Shown here: positions 13,375 through 19,484 of the stretch, in pieces
Position numbering within the stretch: position 1 is the first letter of the stretch
Layout: each line of letters begins with the position of its first letter
NCBI GenBank assembly: GCA_050261415.1
Contig: JBLNDG010000191.1
Location: forward strand, 1-19,484
Direction: 5' to 3'
Source of the DNA: JBLNDG01 sp050261415
Lineage (GTDB): Bacteria > Bacillota > Clostridia > Lutisporales > Lutisporaceae
Length of the DNA stretch: 19,484 nucleotides
The notes under the pieces: generated by a model
Told to the model about the DNA's origin: nothing
The model's database searches: none
Seen by the model: the letters and a program-made list of their open reading frames with translations, nothing else
Made by a program: the position numbers and the translations under genes

Positions 13375-15267
13375 ATGGAAAAGTATACTGTATCATTATG
13401 CATGATCGTTAAGAATGAAGAAAAATACCTCGAGAAGTGCCTGAAAAGCGTTCAGGGCAAGGTAGATGAGATAATAGTTGTTGATACAGGTTCAACTGAT
13501 GCTACTATCGAAATAGCAAAGAAATATAATGCAGTGATAAAGCATTTTGATTGGATAGATGATTTTGCTGCTGCCCGTAATTTTTCAATTCGGGATGCAA
13601 AATCAGATTATATTCTCATGCTGGATGCGGATGAGTATCTGGATGAGAGTATTGAATTAAGGAAGGAACTGGTATCCGGGAAAGATTATTACCGTGTGAC
13701 AATAAAAAACCATCTTGCGGAAGGCCACGCCATTATTCATAAAAATGTAAGGCTTTTCAGGGCAAATATTGGACTCAGGTATGTAGGGAAGCTTCATGAG
13801 AATGTTAATATATTCGAAAATAGCACCAAATACAGCAATGGAGAGGCAAATGTATTGATTCATCATACGGGTTACCTGAGAGAGGTTGTAAAAGAAAAAA
13901 AGAAGGATGAGAGAAACCTTAGAATAATGCAAAGTGAAGTGGAAGCAAACCCTGGGGGCTTCAGTTACTACAATTTGGGCTGTTCATATATGAATATGGC
14001 TATGTATGATAAAGCCTTTGAAATGTTTCAGAAGTCATACAAGCTCAGCCAGGGTCAGTCGCATATAAAATACCTGATTATTCATACGGCAGAGTGTCTG
14101 AAGCTAATGAACAGGAGTGAAGACGGTATAAGGGTACTGCTTGATGCAATCGGTCTTTTCCCGGAATATATAGACTTTTATTATACTCTCGGAGTATTGT
14201 ACTCGGAAAATGATTATCTGAAAGATGCCGAGCTATTGTTTAAAAAATGCCTGACGATGGAGGCAAAGGATGAATCCATAACTGCAGACGGTGTAGGAGA
14301 TTATTTGGCTCACTATCAGCTTGCTTTAGTTTATGAAAAGAAAGGGCGGATCGGAGACTCGTTTGATGAGGCTTTTAAGTCAGTCACGGTGTGTAAGAGC
14401 TATTCCCCGGCCTTGGAATTGTATTTGAAGCTCATGCAAAGATCAGGCATAACAATAGAAGAAATGCAAAAACACTTAGAGACAATATATCCGATAAAAT
14501 CAGTCAAGGAATTGAACAATTTGATACTTGCTTTATACAAGGTAAGGCATCCACTTATTAACAAGTATGATTTTGTTTTCAATAACGAAAAGCTTGCGAG
14601 TATCAGGGCAGTTGCATATTTGCTGGCTGGAAACTATATGAAGTCACTTGAGGAATGGGGCAAGGTGGATAGCATATCGAGTGAGAATCTGTTGGATGTA
14701 CTGGTATTATCCATGATAATTAAAGATATATCATTGTTGAGAGAAGTAAGGCATTGTCTAAACATTAGTGATAAAGACTGGAAGCATATAGTAAAAATTA
14801 TAGGCATGGAAGATGTATCCCAAAAGCATATTTCAGCAGATGGAGAAAAGCTTTTGCTTGATATAGCATATTACTTACTGGATATAGAAGCCTTTGACCG
14901 GTTTGAATATATTTCAAAGTATTTAATAGAATGTTCGATTGAGACGCAAAATAAACTGGCAGTACGGCTTATTGCCCGGGGATACCAGGATACAGCACTG
15001 GAATTATTGTCAATGAACATTGAAAGATATCCTGGGACTTATGAAATACCGATGCTTATTGGGGATATTTGTTCAATAAACGGGGACTTAACTAAAGCAT
15101 TGGATTATTATAACAGATCCTTGAAGTTAAAAGAGAATTACCTTACCTATGAAAAAATATATGAAGTTTATGAAAAGCTCGGTGATGATTTTAATATGAA
15201 CATCATTACGAATATAATAAAATCCAGGTTTCCACTGGCTCAGTGGGTGCATAGTAAGAGTTCATAA
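13375..15267 (+). CDS. GT2-family glycosyltransferase with TPR repeats
   Basis: The 630-residue product has an N-terminal GT-A glycosyltransferase domain (about 1-190): CMIVKNEEKYLEKCLKS, the donor-binding VVDTGSTD (35-42) and the metal-binding DAD (84-86) in LMLDADEYLD. The rest is helical, with TPR-like repeats (about 195-300, with YYNLGCSYMNMAMYDKAFEM and YYTLGVLYSENDYLKDAELL) and another near 560-610. This architecture is common for enzymes that glycosylate proteins in the cytoplasm, including flagellin. AAGGAG lies 8 nt before the ATG. A sigma-D-type promoter precedes it. Flagellin as acceptor is inferred from position and promoter; the sugar donor is unknown. Confidence 0.88.
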   Translation: MEKYTVSLCMIVKNEEKYLEKCLKSVQGKVDEIIVVDTGSTDATIEIAKKYNAVIKHFDWIDDFAAARNFSIRDAKSDYILMLDADEYLDESIELRKELVSGKDYYRVTIKNHLAEGHAIIHKNVRLFRANIGLRYVGKLHENVNIFENSTKYSNGEANVLIHHTGYLREVVKEKKKDERNLRIMQSEVEANPGGFSYYNLGCSYMNMAMYDKAFEMFQKSYKLSQGQSHIKYLIIHTAECLKLMNRSEDGIRVLLDAIGLFPEYIDFYYTLGVLYSENDYLKDAELLFKKCLTMEAKDESITADGVGDYLAHYQLALVYEKKGRIGDSFDEAFKSVTVCKSYSPALELYLKLMQRSGITIEEMQKHLETIYPIKSVKELNNLILALYKVRHPLINKYDFVFNNEKLASIRAVAYLLAGNYMKSLEEWGKVDSISSENLLDVLVLSMIIKDISLLREVRHCLNISDKDWKHIVKIIGMEDVSQKHISADGEKLLLDIAYYLLDIEAFDRFEYISKYLIECSIETQNKLAVRLIARGYQDTALELLSMNIERYPGTYEIPMLIGDICSINGDLTKALDYYNRSLKLKENYLTYEKIYEVYEKLGDDFNMNIITNIIKSRFPLAQWVHSKSS

Positions 15268-15325
15268 GTATGCTGGGCTTTAAGCAATTAATATGAATTG
15301 CGGTAATATATTAGGGGGTAGGCAA

Positions 15326-16099
15326 ATGAAAGTTGTAATTTTAGCAGGGGGCTTTGGTACACGTATTAGCGAGGAAAGTCATTTAAAGCCCAAACCTATG
15401 ATAGAAATAGGTGATGCGCCAATTCTTTGGCATATTATGAAATTATATTCCTATTACAATTTTAATGAATTTATTATATGCTGCGGTTATAAGGGCTATA
15501 TGATAAAGGAATATTTTGCCGATTACTATCTGCACCGTTCGGATATAACCTTTGACTTTTCAAATAACAATGAGATGATTGTACACAGCAATGTTGCCGA
15601 GCCTTGGAAAGTCACTGTTGTTGATACGGGCCTAAACACTCAAACCGGCGGCAGAATAAAGCGTGTACAGAAGTATATTGGTGATGAGACTTTCATGCTA
15701 ACCTACGGAGATGGCGTTTCAAATGTGAATTTAAATAAGCTTGTAGCTTTTCACAATAAGCACAAAAAAATTGCAACAATAACTGCGATTCAACCGGGTG
15801 GAAAGTTTGGTGTACTGGAAATTGATGATGAACAGAATATAACAAACTTTACTGAGAAGGGAAAAGAGGATGGCGGGTGGATAAACGCCGGTTTTATGGT
15901 TTTGGAACCACGGCTTTTCGATTTTATTGAGGATGACAGTACCATTCTGGAAAGGAAACCCTTTGAAACCCTTGCAGCACAAGGCGAGTTGACTGCATAT
16001 AAACATAAGGGTTTTTGGCAGTGTATGGATACTCAAAGGGACAAGAATCATTTGGAAAGTATCTGGGAGCAGAATCGCGCACCCTGGAAGGTATGGTAA
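15326..16099 (+). CDS. rfbF: Glucose-1-phosphate cytidylyltransferase
   Basis: This enzyme joins CTP and glucose 1-phosphate to give CDP-glucose, the entry point for CDP-linked deoxy and branched sugars. The 257-residue product begins with the nucleotidyltransferase motif LAGGFGTR (6-13) and KPKPMIEIG (21-29). The metal-binding Asp lies in LTYGDGVSNV (about 125-134) and the sugar-binding region in WINAGFMVLEP (185-195). Length suits RfbF/DdhA. AGGGGGTAGG lies a few nt before ATG 15326, favoured over an in-frame ATG at 15293. It follows the glycosyltransferase by 58 nt with no terminator. No CDP-glucose dehydratase is in the window; it may lie to the right or elsewhere. Confidence 0.92.
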   Translation: MKVVILAGGFGTRISEESHLKPKPMIEIGDAPILWHIMKLYSYYNFNEFIICCGYKGYMIKEYFADYYLHRSDITFDFSNNNEMIVHSNVAEPWKVTVVDTGLNTQTGGRIKRVQKYIGDETFMLTYGDGVSNVNLNKLVAFHNKHKKIATITAIQPGGKFGVLEIDDEQNITNFTEKGKEDGGWINAGFMVLEPRLFDFIEDDSTILERKPFETLAAQGELTAYKHKGFWQCMDTQRDKNHLESIWEQNRAPWKVW

Positions 16100-16155
16100 T
16101 ACAAAACATGATTATCAACTGATTATGAATGAAATCCACGAAGGAGAATATATAT

Positions 16156-17943
16156 ATGAAAATTAGAGCGGCAGATTATATAGCAAATCTACTGGTAGAA
16201 AACGGTATAACCAATGTTTTTTCTGTGGTAGGCGGTGGCGCAATGCACCTTAATGACGCTTTCGGACAACATAAAAATATAAAATGCATATACAACCATC
16301 ATGAGCAAGCCAGTGCTATTGCAGCAGAAGGTTATGCGCGCATTAACAATAAAATGGCAGGCGTATGTGTGACTTCAGGTCCGGGCGGAACAAATGCACT
16401 TACAGGTGTTCTTTGTGCATGGCTTGATTCAATACCGATGTTAGTTATTTCTGGTCAGGTAAGATATGCGACAACTGTTGACAGTACCGGCCTTAAGCTT
16501 AGGCAGTTCGGTGAGCAGGAATACAATATTATTGAATCGGTTAGACCAATGACAAAATATTCTGTTATGGTAAAAGACCCCTATGAAATCAGGTACCATA
16601 TTGAAAAGGCAATTCATGAGGCAACTACAGGTCGCATGGGACCATGTTGGATAGATGTGCCACTTGATGTTCAAAGCGCTATTATAGAAGATACACAGTT
16701 ACCGGGATTCAACTTTTCGAAGAGAACCACATTCAGAAAAGAAAGCTGCGAAATTATAATCAGTAAGATAAAAAATGCAAAATCACCGGTAATTATTGTT
16801 GGCTCTTCTGTTGGAAAATCAGGTTACACAGACCAAATACATGAGCTTGTCTCGAAATTAAACATACCGGTTTTGTGTCCTACTAGCGTGGCCGATACTT
16901 TTGATAACTCCCATCCATTATATTACGGCAATTTTGGGGTTTTTGGAGGCAGAATCGGCAATTTCATAATTCAGAATTCAGATTTAATCCTGTCTATTGG
17001 GGCAAGAATGTCATTTAAGCAAATAGGCTTTAATTTTTCTTCATTTGCGCCGAATGCAGAGAAAATTATAGTTGATGTTGATAGCGAAGAACTCAAAAAA
17101 GATACATTGGAGATTGATATCCCTGTACATGCGGATTTAATTGATGTAATCTCATCTCTAAACGAATTTATTACAGAAGCATTACCTATAAAAAATGAAT
17201 GGATACATTATTGCAATATTTTAAGAGATAGATTTAATCCCATGCCCCCAAAAGCATCCGACAGCATAGCCGTGAATCCCTATTACTTCGCGAGTAGATT
17301 ACAGAAAAAGATGCCCGATGATGGAGTAATTGTTGTCGGAAACAGTTGTGCTTGTGTTTCCATTTTGCAAATGGGAATATCCAAAAGGGGACAACGCCTT
17401 TTTGGAAATGTAAATTGCGGTACGATGGGATATGATATTCCTGCAGCAATTGGCGCATCGCTTGCAACAAAAAAACCTGTTATTTGTGCTACCGGTGACG
17501 GCAGCTTTCAAATGAACATACAAGAATTGCAGACTATTGTTCATAACAAACTGCCTGTTAAGTTTATTATTTTTAACAACGATGGTTATCAAGCAATAGT
17601 GCAATCTCAAAAAAACTTTTTCGGAGGTGTTTTATCCGGCTGCACCAAAGAGAGCGGTGTCAGTTTTCCATCCTTCGAAAAGATTTCAAATGCATATGGT
17701 ATCCCCTATAAAAAGATAGCTTGCCATGGCGATGTTGATGCCGGGATAGATTGGATTTTATCCCTTGATTCTTATGGATTATGTGAAGTTATTCAAGATA
17801 CAAGTCAGCCTATCGAGCCTAAGGTTATGAGTAAAAAGCTGCCTGATGGAAGTTTAATATCTCCGCCAATTGATGATTTATCGCCATTTTTGGAGCAGGA
17901 GGAATATGATAAATATGCAAAATTTAAAGATAGAAAATATTAA
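16156..17943 (+). CDS. Thiamine-diphosphate-dependent enzyme, acetolactate synthase-like
   Basis: The 595-residue product has the three-domain layout of the acetolactate synthase/pyruvate decarboxylase superfamily. The catalytic Glu is in NHHEQAS (E50). The N-terminal domain also has TSGPGGTNALTG. The ThDP/Mg motif is GDGS (447-450) followed by NN (474-475). AAGGAG (16141-16146) sets the start at ATG 16156, 9 nt on; an ATG at 16129 lies before the ribosome binding site. Its context beside rfbF and neuB/neuC genes argues against valine/isoleucine synthesis. By analogy with YerE, which adds a two-carbon unit to a CDP-keto-deoxy sugar, it may make a branched sugar, but the substrate is not shown. 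Confidence 0.85.
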   Translation: MKIRAADYIANLLVENGITNVFSVVGGGAMHLNDAFGQHKNIKCIYNHHEQASAIAAEGYARINNKMAGVCVTSGPGGTNALTGVLCAWLDSIPMLVISGQVRYATTVDSTGLKLRQFGEQEYNIIESVRPMTKYSVMVKDPYEIRYHIEKAIHEATTGRMGPCWIDVPLDVQSAIIEDTQLPGFNFSKRTTFRKESCEIIISKIKNAKSPVIIVGSSVGKSGYTDQIHELVSKLNIPVLCPTSVADTFDNSHPLYYGNFGVFGGRIGNFIIQNSDLILSIGARMSFKQIGFNFSSFAPNAEKIIVDVDSEELKKDTLEIDIPVHADLIDVISSLNEFITEALPIKNEWIHYCNILRDRFNPMPPKASDSIAVNPYYFASRLQKKMPDDGVIVVGNSCACVSILQMGISKRGQRLFGNVNCGTMGYDIPAAIGASLATKKPVICATGDGSFQMNIQELQTIVHNKLPVKFIIFNNDGYQAIVQSQKNFFGGVLSGCTKESGVSFPSFEKISNAYGIPYKKIACHGDVDAGIDWILSLDSYGLCEVIQDTSQPIEPKVMSKKLPDGSLISPPIDDLSPFLEQEEYDKYAKFKDRKY

Positions 17944-18946
17944 TATTGGTATTGAGTATGAACCACTTGTTATTCCTGAAATCGGAATAAACCATAACGG
18001 GAGTCTGGAAACTGCCTTTAAAATGGTAGATGCTGCAGTGCGGGCAGGAGCGAAAATCATAAAACATCAGACACATATTATAGATGATGAAATGAGCAGC
18101 GAGGCTAAGAATGTTATACCTGGAAACTCCACAAAGTCAATATACCAAGTAATGGCTGAATGTTCATTAAGCGAAGAAGAAGAAAAGGAATTAATGGAGT
18201 ATGTGCAGTCTAAGGGATTGGTATTTCTAAGTACACCTTTTAGCAGAGCTGCGGCATTAAGACTTGATAAATTTGGTGTTTCCGCGTATAAAATCGGATC
18301 TGGAGAAATGAATAATTATCCATTAATTGAGTTAGTTTCAAAATTTGGCCGTCCAATGATAGTATCTACCGGTATGAATGATATGGAAGCCGTAAAGAGG
18401 ACTGTTGACATAATTGTCAAGAACGGTTGTCCGTATGCACTTTTACACACGACAAATCTGTATCCTACGCCGGCAAAATATGTAAGACTTGGGGCTATGC
18501 TTGAATTGAAAAAGTTTGGAGTACCTTTTGGACTATCTGACCATACGACTAATAATAATGCGTGTATTGCGGCAATAGCACTGGGTGCATCTATCGTAGA
18601 GAGGCATTTTACTGATACTAAAGACAGAGTAGGCAATGATATAGTTTGCTCAATGGATGAAAATGAATTGAAATGCTTAATAGATGCATCAAGAGAGGTA
18701 TTCAGCATGCGGGGGGGCAAAAAAACTCCGCTTCCGGAGGAACAGGTTACAATTGATTTTGCATTTGCAACAGTTGTAACTATTTCAGATGTCAAGGAGG
18801 GAGAATTATTCACTTCAGATAATATATGGGTAAAGAGGCCCGGAACCGGTGAAATAAAAGCTAAAGACTATGAAAAGGTTATAGGTAGGCGGGCGAGAGC
18901 CGATATAAAGAAGGATACACATGTTACTTGGGGAATGGTAGTATAA
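17906..18946 (+). CDS. NeuB/SpsE-family nonulosonic acid synthase
   Basis: Enzymes of this family condense phosphoenolpyruvate with a six-carbon amino sugar to give a nine-carbon acid such as sialic, legionaminic or pseudaminic acid. The 346-residue product has EIGINHNG (25-32), KHQTH (53-57), STPFS, YKIGSGEMNNYPL, STGMNDMEAVK and GLSDHTTNN in the TIM barrel. A C-terminal SAF domain follows (about 290-346, with GELFTSDNIWVKRPGTG). The phrase GNDIVCSMDENEL replaces the more usual GPDH-SL form. AGGAGG (17897-17902) lies 3 nt before ATG 17906 and 12 nt before ATG 17915, so the exact start is uncertain. Either way it overlaps the upstream gene by about 30-38 nt. The exact product cannot be told. 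Confidence 0.87.
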   Translation: MINMQNLKIENINIGIEYEPLVIPEIGINHNGSLETAFKMVDAAVRAGAKIIKHQTHIIDDEMSSEAKNVIPGNSTKSIYQVMAECSLSEEEEKELMEYVQSKGLVFLSTPFSRAAALRLDKFGVSAYKIGSGEMNNYPLIELVSKFGRPMIVSTGMNDMEAVKRTVDIIVKNGCPYALLHTTNLYPTPAKYVRLGAMLELKKFGVPFGLSDHTTNNNACIAAIALGASIVERHFTDTKDRVGNDIVCSMDENELKCLIDASREVFSMRGGKKTPLPEEQVTIDFAFATVVTISDVKEGELFTSDNIWVKRPGTGEIKAKDYEKVIGRRARADIKKDTHVTWGMVV

Positions 18947-18947
18947 A

Positions 18948-19484
18948 TTGGATAAAAATAAAACGATTTTATTTATAACCGGGACAAGGGCCGACTACGG
19001 TAAATTGAAACCACTCATTAAGGAAACGCAGAAATATTTCAAAACGCATATATTTGTCTGTGGTATGCATTTATTGCAGCAATACGGATACACATGCAAT
19101 GATGTATTAAAGGATGGATATAAAAATGTGCACTGTGCTGCGGATATAGTATATACAGGCAAGATGGATATTGATTTAGCAAGTACCATCGTTAGTTTAA
19201 ATTCTTATATAAATGATATAAAGCCATATTTAATTGTTGTTCACGGTGATAGGATTGAGGCATTAGCAGGTTCAATTTCCGGAATGCTGAATAACATTCT
19301 AATAGCACATATTGAGGGTGGGGAAGTAACGGGTACAGTTGATGAGTCTATACGCCATTCCATAAGTAAAATGGCACAATATCATTTTGTAGCGAATTTT
19401 GAATCTAAGTTTAGATTACTTCAACTTGGTGAACGGGAAGAGAATATTCATGTAATTGGATCGCCTGATATTGATATAATGATT
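18948..19484 (+). CDS. NeuC-like UDP-N-acetylglucosamine 2-epimerase (hydrolysing), partial
   Basis: The reading frame stays open from TTG 18948 to the right edge (179 codons), so only the N-terminal half is seen. It has TGTRADYGKLKPLI near the start, the hallmark of NeuC/LegG/WecB-type epimerases, then VHGDRIEALAGSISG and HIEGGEVTGTVDESIRHSIS, which match the UDP-sugar site. Such enzymes give ManNAc or its 6-deoxy relative for the NeuB-type synthase just upstream. The frame opens 1 nt after the neuB stop with a TTG and only a distant GGGGA, suggesting translational coupling. The exact sugar cannot be told. Confidence 0.87.
   Translation, partial: MDKNKTILFITGTRADYGKLKPLIKETQKYFKTHIFVCGMHLLQQYGYTCNDVLKDGYKNVHCAADIVYTGKMDIDLASTIVSLNSYINDIKPYLIVVHGDRIEALAGSISGMLNNILIAHIEGGEVTGTVDESIRHSISKMAQYHFVANFESKFRLLQLGEREENIHVIGSPDIDIMI

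Noticed and set aside
15283..15300. Hairpin GCAATT/AATTGC between the glycosyltransferase and rfbF as a terminator
   Set aside because: The stem is only 6 bp and AT-rich and no T-run follows, so the genes can be cotranscribed.
15279..15310. A third downstream sigma-D promoter before rfbF (TAAG, then GCGGTAAT)
   Set aside because: The -35 and the -10 both deviate, with about three mismatches in the -10. It is weaker than chance-level support.
16156..17943. Housekeeping acetolactate synthase (ilvB)
   Set aside because: There is no ilvN or ilvC neighbour, and the gene sits between rfbF and neuB-type genes with an overlap to the latter.

Overview
The window reads as chromosome from a motile, Gram-positive Clostridia-type Firmicute. 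The reasons are CCA-encoding tRNA genes, an S-box (SAM-I) riboswitch in front of metK, strong AGGAGG-type ribosome binding sites, sigma-D (sigma-28) promoters of the TAAA-N15/16-(G)CCGATAT type, and a comF-yvyF-flgM-flgN-flgK-flgL-yviE-fliW-csrA-hag gene order that matches the late flagellar region of Bacillus subtilis and many clostridia. I cannot name the species from the sequence alone.

Layout. Positions 1-380 hold the end of a tRNA cluster (partial tRNA, probably Glu, then Val, Thr, Tyr) closed by a terminator. Positions 519-2067 are a SAM-riboswitch-controlled metK unit. Positions 2128-5176 hold the RecD2-type helicase and a ComF-family phosphoribosyltransferase; the intergenic DNA on both sides carries a shared 17-bp motif and short heptamer arrays. 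Positions 5362-12284 are late flagellar genes: yvyF, flgM (own sigma-D promoter), flgN, two tandem flgK genes, an enlarged flgL, yviE, fliW and csrA (TTG start, overlapping fliW). Positions 12315-13279 are the flagellin gene with a sigma-D promoter, a structured leader rich in GGA motifs suited to CsrA binding, and a terminator. From 13306 to the right edge, a sigma-D-type promoter precedes a large glycosyltransferase-TPR gene, followed on the same strand without visible terminators by a glucose-1-phosphate cytidylyltransferase, a thiamine-diphosphate enzyme, a NeuB/SpsE-family nonulosonate synthase and a NeuC-like UDP-GlcNAc 2-epimerase that runs off the end.

How it works together. FlgM restrains sigma-D until the hook is complete. 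FlgN escorts FlgK and FlgL, the hook-filament junction proteins. FliW and CsrA set flagellin translation through the hag leader. The genes after hag look like a flagellin glycosylation locus timed with filament synthesis. The most interesting parts are the multi-site hag leader, the sigma-D promoter on the glycosyltransferase, the tandem flgK pair, and the unusual sugar-gene set that combines CDP-sugar, ThDP and sialic-acid-type enzymes. The link from the sugar genes to flagellin is inferred from position and promoter, not shown.
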